The notes beneath the pieces were generated by a model, which was not told where the DNA came from, did not search any database, and saw only the letters and a list, made by a program, of their open reading frames with translations. Shown here piece after piece: positions 15,957 through 24,109 of a stretch of DNA of 38,696 nt. The first letter of the stretch is position 1. The number at the start of each line of letters is the position of its first letter. This DNA is from Verrucomicrobiales bacterium (GTDB taxonomy: Bacteria > Verrucomicrobiota > Verrucomicrobiia > Limisphaerales > UBA9464), in assembly GCA_016793645.1 (NCBI GenBank), contig JAEUHD010000090.1:1-38696 (forward strand), given 5' to 3'. The translations under genes and the position numbers were made by a program.

Positions 15957-17801
15957 ATGACGCTGCCGCCCCTGGTGGAACGCGAGCTCCGGGTCTCCTC
16001 CCGGCAGCGGAACACCCACCGCTTCCGGATCGCAGCGGGCCTCATCGCGGTGATTGTTGGTGCGGCGTTCGTCTCCCTCACAGAAGTCGGCGCCTTTCCC
16101 GGCGCGAAGGCGAGTCTCGGACGCGGGCTCTTCAGCGTCCTGTCCTGGATCGCCTTCATCACCGCCCTCGGTTCCGGACCCTTCCTGACCTCCGACTCCC
16201 TCAGCCAGGAACGCCGAGAGGGCACCCTCGGTCTGCTCTTTCTCACGAGTCTCCGCGGACGCGAGATCGTCCTCGGCAAACTCCTGTCCACGTCGCTGCG
16301 TTCCGGGTATGCGATGCTGGCGATCCTGCCGGTGTTGGGCGTTTCCCTGACGCTCGGAGGCGTCGGGGCCGCCGGGTTCTGGAAGACTGTCGTGGCTCTG
16401 GGCACCGTGCTGGAGGTGTCCCTGGCCGCAGGACTTTTCTGCTCCGCAGTCAGCCGCGAGGCGCAGAAGGCCCTCGGACTCACGCTCGTCGTCCTCGCGG
16501 CGTTGAACCTGGCCGGTCCTGCGGTCGATACGTTCCTTCAGTCCAACGCCGCCGCCCCTCCCCGTGGGCGCCTGTTCAGCCCGGGCTATCTCTTCCTGAT
16601 CGCCAACTCGTGGGGCCGTGTCCCGTTTTGGACCTCCCTGCTCGCCAACCAGGTCGTCGCCGGGGTGCTCCTCGGACTCACGTGTGTCGTGGTTCGACGG
16701 ACGTGGCGGGAGGGAGGCGACCCTGCGGGCAGGTTCCGTTTTCTCCGATGGCCATTTGGGTCGAGGCGGGCGGCCGCATCCCGGTCGTCCTCGGAGCGGC
16801 GGCGTCTGGAGGACAATCCCGCCTACTGGCTCGCCTGCCGGCATGGATGGCTGTCCCGATGCCTGTGGGCTCTTGCCGGACTGCTCACCGCGGGGACGCT
16901 GGTCCTGGTGTTCGTCTTCGGATTCGATCCCGGTGGCCCCGGGGTCATGCTGTGGATGGCGATTGGATCCGTGTGGGGCCTCATCGCCTTGTTGCTGTAC
17001 CTGGGCACCGCGATGCAGGCCGTCCGCCTTCCTGCGGAAGCCCGGCGGAGCGGCGTCCTGGAGCTGCTGCTGACCACTCCGCTGTCCGAGGCGCGGATCG
17101 TGGATGGGCAGTGGCGCGGGATGCTGCGGATGGTGGGGCAACCGCTGATCCTTTGCCTGCTGATGCAACTGGCGGGGACCTTCATCTCCCAGTGGGTGTC
17201 GGAGGAGGTGACCCGGCGGCAGGTGGCGGCCATGGGAACCAACGCGCCTCCCATCCTGATCCCTGGCAGCACGACCAACGCCGCAACCCTGCCTCCTGGA
17301 TTCCCGGGCGCCGCCCGTTCGCCGGAGTGGATATCCGTCCTCATCGCTGTGCTGACCACGCTGACCTTCGCCATGAACCTGGCGGCCATCGCCTGGGCCG
17401 GGTTCTGGTTTGGGATGGTTTCCCGAAGCGCCAACATCGCGACGCTCAAGACGCTGCTCTACGTGCAGGTCATCCCGGCCTTCATCATCGGCATTCTTTC
17501 AGGACTCATGATTCCGATCCTGACCTTTGGGACCATGACCAAGTCCGGCGGCAGCTACTCGGCGGCCCAGGCTCAATTCCTGGTCGCCTGGCTCCCCCTC
17601 GTGCTGGTGTCCACCCAGACGCTCCTCGGCCTTGCCAAGGACGTGGGATTCATCCGCTGGGCGAGGAGGAACCTGCATGCGGAGTTTCGCCAAAGGGCAA
17701 CGGACGCGCTGCATCCGGAAGTGTCCGCACCTCCATTGATCAGCTCACCCCCGGTCTCGTCGCCGCCGCCGTTGCCACCACCCGTGGCCTCGGCCGGCTG
17801 A
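15957..17801 (+). CDS. ABC-2-like transporter permease
   Basis: This 614-residue protein has about a dozen hydrophobic segments in two blocks, residues 25-220 and 295-580. The first block has the ABC-2 permease pattern: an N-terminal VERELRVSSRQRNTHRFR amphipathic start, FLTSDSLSQERREGTLGLLFLTSLRGREIVLGKLL, then long helices. The second block repeats it in weaker form (LPAEARRSGVLELLLTTPLSEARIVDGQWRG). This suggests a fused pair of permease halves. The C-terminal tail is rich in Pro and Ser (residues 590-614). No ABC ATPase gene is present in the window, so the partner must be encoded elsewhere or the protein acts differently. It is convergent with lysA, with 17 bp between stops. Confidence 0.8.
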   Translation: MTLPPLVERELRVSSRQRNTHRFRIAAGLIAVIVGAAFVSLTEVGAFPGAKASLGRGLFSVLSWIAFITALGSGPFLTSDSLSQERREGTLGLLFLTSLRGREIVLGKLLSTSLRSGYAMLAILPVLGVSLTLGGVGAAGFWKTVVALGTVLEVSLAAGLFCSAVSREAQKALGLTLVVLAALNLAGPAVDTFLQSNAAAPPRGRLFSPGYLFLIANSWGRVPFWTSLLANQVVAGVLLGLTCVVVRRTWREGGDPAGRFRFLRWPFGSRRAAASRSSSERRRLEDNPAYWLACRHGWLSRCLWALAGLLTAGTLVLVFVFGFDPGGPGVMLWMAIGSVWGLIALLLYLGTAMQAVRLPAEARRSGVLELLLTTPLSEARIVDGQWRGMLRMVGQPLILCLLMQLAGTFISQWVSEEVTRRQVAAMGTNAPPILIPGSTTNAATLPPGFPGAARSPEWISVLIAVLTTLTFAMNLAAIAWAGFWFGMVSRSANIATLKTLLYVQVIPAFIIGILSGLMIPILTFGTMTKSGGSYSAAQAQFLVAWLPLVLVSTQTLLGLAKDVGFIRWARRNLHAEFRQRATDALHPEVSAPPLISSPPVSSPPPLPPPVASAG

Positions 17802-17818
17802 TGCGTCCCTGACGTCGT

Positions 17819-19120
17819 CTACCGCCGCTGCCAGGGCGCCGGCGTTTCGTTGGCCCAGATGTGCTCCACCGCCTGGCGTTCCCGAACCACGGCCGACTTC
17901 TTCCCGTTCACCAGCACCTCCGTGGCCAGCGGACGCGAGTTGTAGTTGGATCCCATCACGGATCCGTAGGCCCCGGCGCTGAGCAGCGCGAGGTGGTCCC
18001 CTTCGCTCACCTTCGCCAGCGGACGATCCTTCGCGAAATAGTCTCCGCTCTCGCAGATGGGTCCCACGACATCCGAGGACACCGTCGCCCCGCCGCGCTT
18101 CGTCAGCGGCACGATCTCGTGGTAGCTGTCGTAAAACGCGGGCCGGATCAGGTCGTTCATCGCCGCATCGACGATCACGAAGTTCTTCCTTCCGGTCTTC
18201 TTGATGTACTCCACCCGCGTCACCAGCGCCCCGGCGTTGCCGGTGAGGAAACGTCCCGGCTCGAGCAGGACGCGCAGTCCGAGCGGCTGCAGCAGCGGCA
18301 CCAGCGTCCGGGCGTACCGGTCGGGCGTCAGGATTCCGCGGCCCCTGCCCTTCGTCCACCAGGACGGATTCCCGCTCTCGAGGGCGGACTGGTACACGAT
18401 GCCGATGCCACCGCCGATGCTGAAGAAGTCGAATCCGTGGCGTGCATTGAGACGGGTCACCAGCGGCACCACCTTCTCCACGGCGAGCCGGAACGGCTTC
18501 ACGTCGGTGAGCTGCGAGCCGATGTGCATTTGCAGTCCGCGGAGCCGGAGGTTGGGCAGCTTCGCGGCGCGGGCGTACACCCCTTCGATCTCCTCAAAGG
18601 CGATGCCGAACTTGTTCTCGTAGGTGCCGGTCGTGATCTTGGCGTGCGTGCCGGCATCCACATTCGGATTCACCCGCACCGCCACCGGGGCGATGCGGCG
18701 GAGCTTCACGGCCACCCGGCTGATCCGGCGGAGTTCGGCCTCGGACTCCACGTTGAAGCTGTAGATCTCGTTGCGCAGCGCGAAGGCGATTTCCTCCTCG
18801 GTCTTGCCCACGCCGGCGAACACGCACTTCCGCGGATCGCCGCCGGCGGCCATCACCCGCTGGATTTCCCCGGCGCTCACCGTGTCGAATCCGCTCCCCA
18901 GGTCCGCCAGCGTGCGGATCACGGCCAGGTTGGAGTTGGACTTCATGGCGAAGCAGATCAGGTGATCCACCGGGGCCATCGCCTCGTCGAGCTTCGTGAA
19001 GTGGTCGGACAGCGTCGCCTGCGAGTACACGTACAGCGGCGTCCCGTGCCTCCGTGCGAGGGTGGACAGCGGAACCCCCTCGCAACACAGCTCCTTGCCG
19101 ACGTACCGGAACGAATGCAT
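17819..19120 (-). CDS. lysA: Diaminopimelate decarboxylase
   Basis: This 433-residue PLP enzyme catalyses the last step of lysine synthesis, decarboxylation of meso-diaminopimelate to L-lysine. The fold-type III barrel motifs are intact: Lys60 in FAMKSNSN binds PLP, HIGSQ at 199-203, the glycine loop GGGIG at 236-240, EPGR at 287-290, and Cys356 in the CESGD motif that reaches into the partner active site. Length is normal for the family. The ATG at 19120 is directly followed by the conserved N-terminus. No lysine riboswitch was seen in the 67 bp between this start and the upstream gene's stop. It may be read through from that gene. Confidence 0.95.
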   Translation of the reverse strand: MHSFRYVGKELCCEGVPLSTLARRHGTPLYVYSQATLSDHFTKLDEAMAPVDHLICFAMKSNSNLAVIRTLADLGSGFDTVSAGEIQRVMAAGGDPRKCVFAGVGKTEEEIAFALRNEIYSFNVESEAELRRISRVAVKLRRIAPVAVRVNPNVDAGTHAKITTGTYENKFGIAFEEIEGVYARAAKLPNLRLRGLQMHIGSQLTDVKPFRLAVEKVVPLVTRLNARHGFDFFSIGGGIGIVYQSALESGNPSWWTKGRGRGILTPDRYARTLVPLLQPLGLRVLLEPGRFLTGNAGALVTRVEYIKKTGRKNFVIVDAAMNDLIRPAFYDSYHEIVPLTKRGGATVSSDVVGPICESGDYFAKDRPLAKVSEGDHLALLSAGAYGSVMGSNYNSRPLATEVLVNGKKSAVVRERQAVEHIWANETPAPWQRR

Positions 19121-19187
19121 AAGCGGCCGTTTTGCCAGAGACAGCAGTGGGTCGCAAGGGCATTGGGAAAATGGGAACTCCCGCCAT

Positions 19188-20933
19188 CTACTGCGGCTCG
19201 GGAACGACCCGGAACATCATCTGAGGGTCTTCGGCAGGCAGCACAAACCCGAGGACATTGGTTCCCCAGGTCTCCCAGTCCACCAGGTTTTTGGAACGCT
19301 GGTTGAGGATCTCAACCCCGGTGATGCGTTCGTCGGGGAAGACCGTGACGCCATTGGGGAAGACCCTGCCCAATTCCAGGGTGAGCGCGGGCAATCGGCT
19401 CTTGGGGAACACCAGGAATGTTCCCGCGGAGGAGTACACGTACATGCACCCCTCGTCGTTCAGTCCGCTGGGGGACGTCCGGGCCAGATCTCCGTACCAC
19501 TGGGGCAGAATGGAGTTCAGGGGACGCCAACCTTCCCCGCGATCCAGAAGCGCGACGGTGTTGTTTCCATTTCGGCCGATGCCGATCATCCAACCCTGGT
19601 TGTTGAGTCCGGTGATCTGGACATCCTGAAATCCTGCGGTCGGCAACTCCTCAAGGACGCCATCCCTCCAGCGAAATTCGCGTGAGTCGATGTTGCCGAC
19701 GACGACACCGGGATTGTTGATGAACAGGGGTTCGATGGCCACGCCGGGGGTTGGGGCGACCAGGTGCGTGGCGACGCCGTCACGCCAGAGGAACGCATGG
19801 GACAGGTTGTCGGTGTCCAGGTAGTGGCCCACGACCTCTCCCCGATCATTCATGTTCGCCGCATGGACCTGTGCCCCGGCAGGGAATCCCGACAGTTCGG
19901 AGACCGTGTCCCCCTTCCAGAGCAGGGCCCGGGGGGTTCCGTCCGGCAGAATTTGCTTCAGGAGGATCGACGTGTCCGTGGAGACCGCGAGCGGGGTGCA
20001 GTTGGGATGGGTGTCCAGGGGTTGAATCGTCCCGTTCAGGACGCGGAACGCCGTGGGGGAACCGCCATCCGCGAGGGTTCCCGCGACGAGGCCGTCCCGG
20101 CTCACTGCGGAGATGCCGAGAGGCCTGCCCTCGACCCGGTATTGGTCCCGGGCACCGTTGAAGTAGATGACCTCGCCCCCGGAGAGATAGGCATTCGCAT
20201 TCCCGTCGAAGTAGCCCCGCACCCGATTGACCCGGGCTTTTCTCGTGTAGAAGGGCGCCCGCTGGAAGGGCACGTCCAGATTGGTGGTGAGGAGCGCGCC
20301 ATAATTATTCTGGAACTGGAGGGTGAATGTTTCGTTGGTGTCACTGAGGTGGTTCTTGAGCGCGAAAAGGTAGGCGGACGACGAATACGATTTGCGCTCA
20401 AAGAGCACGCCGTTGATGAAGAGGGAGGCGTTGGTGACCCTGCCATTGGGGTTCGGATCCACCGTCAGAACCTGAAGCTCGACCATGGCCGGGGTCAGAA
20501 TCGGGCGGTAGTCGGAGTCGGGAATGGTCTCGACGGCCAGGAACGCGGTGGGGGGAAGACGCACTTCCGTGGGTTGGACGACCACGGGGACGGCAATGGA
20601 CTCCTCGGTCGTGCCGTCCTCATACGCCGCCCGGACCGCCAGCGCGTGGTATCCCTTGGGAACATTGGGCCACGTTCCCGCCAGGAGCCCGGGATCCTTC
20701 CGGACGGCAATTCCGTCCGTCAGCAGGGTGATCTCCAGGACCCTTGATTCCGTGCGGCTGGACCGGGCTTCAAAGGCGATCTCGTTGGGAGTGTTGAAGC
20801 GGCTGTCCGGCAGGGGTTGGGTCAGCGAAATGCTCGCGCTCGCGGGATTCCCAGCAGCAAGAGCCAGTGCGGCAGTGAGGAGGAGCCAGACGGTTTTTGG
20901 GTTTTTCGTCACGACAGCGGGGAGATGGCACAC
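19188..20933 (-). CDS. Exported HAF-repeat protein
   Basis: This 581-residue protein begins with a signal peptide (about residues 1-33, VWLLLTAALALAAGNPASA). Residues about 35-130 look like an Ig-like domain (LTQPLPDSRFNTPNEIAFEA), a type common in exported proteins of this group. Residues about 265-510 carry degenerate repeats of the HAF type: 'AVSRDGLVAGTL...AFRVLNG', 'NMNDRGEVVGHYLD...HAFLWRDG', 'FINNPGVVVGNID...FRWRDG', 'GLNNQGWMIGIGRN'. Such repeats form an extracellular propeller-like domain of unknown function. The C-terminus (SKNLVDWETWGTN...MMFRVVPEPQ) matches a tail often seen in exported Verrucomicrobiota proteins. No enzymatic motif is visible. It is divergent from the dehydrogenase-like gene at 21113. 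Confidence 0.82.
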   Translation of the reverse strand: MCHLPAVVTKNPKTVWLLLTAALALAAGNPASASISLTQPLPDSRFNTPNEIAFEARSSRTESRVLEITLLTDGIAVRKDPGLLAGTWPNVPKGYHALAVRAAYEDGTTEESIAVPVVVQPTEVRLPPTAFLAVETIPDSDYRPILTPAMVELQVLTVDPNPNGRVTNASLFINGVLFERKSYSSSAYLFALKNHLSDTNETFTLQFQNNYGALLTTNLDVPFQRAPFYTRKARVNRVRGYFDGNANAYLSGGEVIYFNGARDQYRVEGRPLGISAVSRDGLVAGTLADGGSPTAFRVLNGTIQPLDTHPNCTPLAVSTDTSILLKQILPDGTPRALLWKGDTVSELSGFPAGAQVHAANMNDRGEVVGHYLDTDNLSHAFLWRDGVATHLVAPTPGVAIEPLFINNPGVVVGNIDSREFRWRDGVLEELPTAGFQDVQITGLNNQGWMIGIGRNGNNTVALLDRGEGWRPLNSILPQWYGDLARTSPSGLNDEGCMYVYSSAGTFLVFPKSRLPALTLELGRVFPNGVTVFPDERITGVEILNQRSKNLVDWETWGTNVLGFVLPAEDPQMMFRVVPEPQ

Positions 20934-21013
20934 GGGGATGCTGAATTCCAGTGGATTCTCCGGGGATTCCTACGAACCGGGGCTGGGGCTACTGGGGAGT
21001 GGGGGTGCGTTTT

Positions 21014-21037
21014 CGGGAAGGGACGACGGCCTTCCCG
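21014..21037. other. Inverted repeat in divergent promoter region
   Basis: CGGGAAGG (21014-21021) and CCTTCCCG (21030-21037) form a perfect 8-bp stem around an 8-nt loop. It lies in the 179-bp region between two divergent exported-protein genes, about 80 bp from each start. The run of T is on the 5' side on the plus strand, so it is not an intrinsic terminator for either direction. An operator or 5'-UTR hairpin is possible. Confidence 0.35.
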
Positions 21038-21112
21038 GGACGAAGTGGGTCAGCGCGGAAGTGGCAGCGGGTCTGGACTTGGTGACCTGCCATCCCGCAG
21101 GATTCAGGGCGC

Positions 21113-22333
21113 ATGCCAGCCCTGCGCTCCCTCCTCATCTGCGTCATCGCGACCGTGGTGTCGTTTTCCGTCGTCCGGGCGGAGGTTCATTTGCCGTCCG
21201 GATTCTCCCTCGAGGTGGTCGCGGGTCCCGACGTGGTCCGCGAGCCCCTGGATCTCGCCTTTGCGCCGGACGGATCCGCCTGGGTGACCGGGCGTGCCGG
21301 CGATCTCTGGCGGGTGGACCCGGCGACCCGGGCATCCCACCGGGTGGGTGGGGTGGATACGGATGTCAGCGGTGACCGCGGCCTGCACGGCATCGCCTTC
21401 CATCCGGATTTCCCCCGGGTTCCCCAGGTGTTCCTGTCGTATCACGCCACGAACCATTCGCCGTCCCAGTATCGGGCCCGTGTCGCGCGTTTCACGGTGA
21501 TTGGGGAGGGCGCGGCAGCCGCCTTGGACCCGGCGAGCGAAACGACCCTGGTGGAATGGGTGGGGGATCCGGCGGGGCAGCACATTGGAGGGGCACTCCT
21601 GGCGCATCCGAAGGAGCGTCTTCTGTACGTATCCACCGGGGAAAACAACCAGAATGCGCGGCTTCCCCAATACTGTGAGGACCCCTCGAACAAGGCTCAA
21701 TCGTTGAGGGATCTCCGCGGCAAGGTGCTGCGCATCGGGTTGGACGGCTCGGTGCCGACGAACAATCCGTTTGCCGCGACGCCGGACGCCCAGGCGGCCG
21801 TCTTCACCGTGGGTCACCGGCAGCCGTGGTCCCTCGATCTGGATGCACCCACGGGATTCATCCTCCTGGCGGAGAATGGCGGTGATCTCTCCGACGACTA
21901 CGAGGAGGTGAATCGGATCGTTCCGGGGGCGAATTTCGGATGGCCGAGGGTGTTTGGGGACAGTTGGTCCACGCGGACCCGCACCAACCGGGTGGAGGGG
22001 TTTGTGGCGCCCTGGTTTTCGTACAAACGCAATACCGGGGCGTCGTGCACCGGCGCCATTCTCTACCGTGCGCCCCGGGACGGGGGCGGGTTTCCCGCCA
22101 AATATCATGGGTCCCTGTTTTATTCCGACTTCGCCCGCAAGTCGGTCCGAAGCGCCCCGGTGGACCCCGTCACGGGGAAGCCGGGGGAGAGCGAAGCCTT
22201 TCTACAGGGGGGTGCGGCGGGTCCGGTTGCCCTTCGACTCGGGCCCGACGGCGCCCTGTACCTTCTCACGCACGGCGGGGCGACCAAGCCGTCGCCCGAC
22301 GATGCCCTGGTGCGAATCGTGTGGAAGCCGTAG
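21113..22333 (+). CDS. Glucose/sorbosone dehydrogenase-like exported protein
   Basis: This 406-residue protein has a signal peptide (about residues 1-23, LLICVIATVVSFSVVRA) and then the six-bladed propeller pattern of the soluble PQQ-dependent glucose/sorbosone dehydrogenase (GSDH) family: LPSGFSLEVVAG, LAFAPDGSAWVTGRAGDLWRVD, a GLHGIAFHPDFP histidine motif near residue 90, GDPAGQHIGGAL, GHRQPWSLDLD and VNRIVPGANFGWP. In characterised members the histidine of the LHGIAFHP strand is a catalytic base, and it is present here. Many exported relatives in Verrucomicrobiota and Planctomycetota have no proven substrate, so only family assignment is firm. Confidence 0.88.
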   Translation: MPALRSLLICVIATVVSFSVVRAEVHLPSGFSLEVVAGPDVVREPLDLAFAPDGSAWVTGRAGDLWRVDPATRASHRVGGVDTDVSGDRGLHGIAFHPDFPRVPQVFLSYHATNHSPSQYRARVARFTVIGEGAAAALDPASETTLVEWVGDPAGQHIGGALLAHPKERLLYVSTGENNQNARLPQYCEDPSNKAQSLRDLRGKVLRIGLDGSVPTNNPFAATPDAQAAVFTVGHRQPWSLDLDAPTGFILLAENGGDLSDDYEEVNRIVPGANFGWPRVFGDSWSTRTRTNRVEGFVAPWFSYKRNTGASCTGAILYRAPRDGGGFPAKYHGSLFYSDFARKSVRSAPVDPVTGKPGESEAFLQGGAAGPVALRLGPDGALYLLTHGGATKPSPDDALVRIVWKP

Positions 22334-22356
22334 GGATTGGAAGTGGTGAGGGATCT

Positions 22357-22390
22357 CCGGGAGCGCATGGGTGCCGCATCGCGCTCCCGG
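22357..22390. terminator. Hairpin between convergent genes, possible terminator
   Basis: A perfect 10-bp GC-rich stem, CCGGGAGCGC at 22357-22366 and GCGCTCCCGG at 22381-22390, encloses a 14-nt loop that can partly pair as ATG/CAT. It lies in the 112 bp between two convergent stops, where a bidirectional terminator is expected. There is no U-tract directly after it in either direction. A second short stem (CCTCC/GGAGG) followed by CCGCGTTTT lies near 22430-22450. Confidence 0.5.
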
Positions 22391-22445
22391 GCCTCAAGAC
22401 GACTCCTCGGGATGGGGCCGGGTAACCTCCGGGGAGGCCGCGTTT

Positions 22446-23951
22446 TCAGAGCCGCGGCCGTGGTCGGGGCGCCTTCACCTTGCCCGCGAGCTGGTCCAGG
22501 GCGTTGGCATGTCGTCCCTGGATCCATTCCTTCAGGGGAACGTTGTCGATCTCCACCTGGTCCGGAAAGGACCACGGACGATGCGGGACCTTGGCGTACT
22601 CCGAGTCGAAGCGGGGTTGGCGGGTGTCCCCTTCGTCGGGTTTCAAGGTTCCCAGAATCGTCCGCTCAAAATCGGCGCGTGCCCGCCGGCTTTCGGCGAA
22701 GACGACGGGCCGGGTCACCGCGGTGATGCGGTCAATGTCGGCCGACAGCCGGGAAGGCACGAAGACATTGGTCAGCAGTTGCGCACAGATCTCGCGGTAC
22801 CGGGGCCCGAAGGTCGGGTCCGCCAGGAATCGTTCCACCAGCGGGTTTCCGTCGGCATTGGGTCGCAGGATGCTGGTCTGCATCTGGAATCGGGAGGGAC
22901 CGGAGACCGGGTGCATTCCGAAGGACTCGTTGAGGTCCCAGGGGATGAAGGTCAGGCGGCGGGAGGCGGATCCGAGGAACAGGTAGTAGTTGTGGCCATT
23001 GCCGATGAAGGAATCGACATTGGCCAGCAGTGCGTTGAGGGCGACGAAGCGGAGGAAGGGTTCCGGTTCGAGGTACTTGGGGATTCCGGTCCCAAACTGT
23101 TCCGGTGTGGCCTCCCGGATGAACTTCGTCGCCTCGATGAAGCGCGCCGCATCGTCGGGCGTCGGGTCGGCTTTGGGGTGGTACCGTTCCTTGTAGTCGT
23201 CCCAATCACTTCCCATGTAGGGAATCCCCCGGATCATTTCCGGCTTGAGCAGGAGCCCCTCCTTGACGCCGAGGCTCCGCTTCAGGAAGTCGTTCTCCAC
23301 GGCTTCCACCAGCGTGTACAGGCCAAGGTGTTGCTTGTCGATTTTCCCCGGGATCGTGAGGTAGACGCGGGCGAATGCGGTGCGGGACGCCGGCAGACCC
23401 GCGCGCCGGAACAGTTCATACGCCAAGGCCTCCCGCATCTGCGTGGCGTCATTGACGTTGTTGTTGAGATACAGCTCCTCGATGCCGAGGAATTTCCGCC
23501 CCTTGGCCCCCCGGTTGAAGTCGATCTTGAAGGGCATCTTGAACCCGTTGGGCGCGCGGGCCACGGAACTCACCCCCTTCAGCCGGATGGCGACATTGGT
23601 GAGGGTCTGGCCTGCCGCCTCAAAGGTGCATTGGGCCCAGGGATAGTGCGACCCCTCGTCGGTGCCGGCACCGGACCGGGACTCGCGGGAGGAGCCGCCC
23701 GTGAATCCGCGCAGGAAACGTTCGACAGGGTTTCCGCCATCGCCCCAACCGCCGCCGCCGCCGAAATCCCGCCGCACAACACCCCGGGACACCAGTGTCC
23801 GCCAGTCGGATTCCGGAATGGTCAGGTGCAGGGTCCAGAGGTTCGTCAGGCCGAAGAACGTCGAGGAATTGGTGTTCGCGGCGGCGGTCCCCGGGACGGC
23901 GGATGCCATGACGCCGAGGAGGAGCAGCACCAGTGGGAGGCGGCGATTCAT
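22446..23951 (-). CDS. CotH kinase family exported protein
   Basis: This 501-residue protein has a signal peptide starting MNRRLPLVLLLLGVMASAVPGTAAA, which fixes the start at 23951 rather than at an upstream in-frame ATG at 24002. The rest matches the CotH family, atypical protein kinases first known from Bacillus spore coats: IRLKGVSS, FKIDFNRG, LYLNNNVNDATQMREALAYELFRRAGLPA, the LGLYTLVEAVENDFLKR strand, the catalytic-type DSFIGNGHNYYLF (residues about 318-330) and the metal-site motif FIPWDLNESFG. A Gly/Ser/Arg-rich stretch with GGGGGWGDGG at about residues 64-105 is an insertion or linker. The C-terminus is basic (KVKAPRPRPRL). In many non-sporulating bacteria CotH proteins are exported and their targets unknown. 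Confidence 0.9.
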   Translation of the reverse strand: MNRRLPLVLLLLGVMASAVPGTAAANTNSSTFFGLTNLWTLHLTIPESDWRTLVSRGVVRRDFGGGGGWGDGGNPVERFLRGFTGGSSRESRSGAGTDEGSHYPWAQCTFEAAGQTLTNVAIRLKGVSSVARAPNGFKMPFKIDFNRGAKGRKFLGIEELYLNNNVNDATQMREALAYELFRRAGLPASRTAFARVYLTIPGKIDKQHLGLYTLVEAVENDFLKRSLGVKEGLLLKPEMIRGIPYMGSDWDDYKERYHPKADPTPDDAARFIEATKFIREATPEQFGTGIPKYLEPEPFLRFVALNALLANVDSFIGNGHNYYLFLGSASRRLTFIPWDLNESFGMHPVSGPSRFQMQTSILRPNADGNPLVERFLADPTFGPRYREICAQLLTNVFVPSRLSADIDRITAVTRPVVFAESRRARADFERTILGTLKPDEGDTRQPRFDSEYAKVPHRPWSFPDQVEIDNVPLKEWIQGRHANALDQLAGKVKAPRPRPRL

Positions 23952-24109
23952 GGCGATGCGGATTCGAGCGGGCACCATCGGGGAAGGCCCGGAGGATTGC
24001 AATTGGAGTGGAAGAGGAATGAGTGACGCGGGCGCCCGACGAAAATTCGGTGGGAAATCGTCCGGGGGTCGCCCGGCGTAAGGGCGCCGTGGGTGTGGAC
24101 GGAATCAGA

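Noticed and set aside
15602-17812. 736-codon plus-strand frame overlapping the ABC-2-like permease
   Set aside because: The permease frame is rich in membrane helices and carries the ABC-2 motif; this alternative frame is Arg/Pro/His-rich and lacks hydrophobic order.
19121-19187. Possible lysine riboswitch before lysA
   Set aside because: The space is only 67 bp, too short for the L-box, and none of its conserved pieces is visible.
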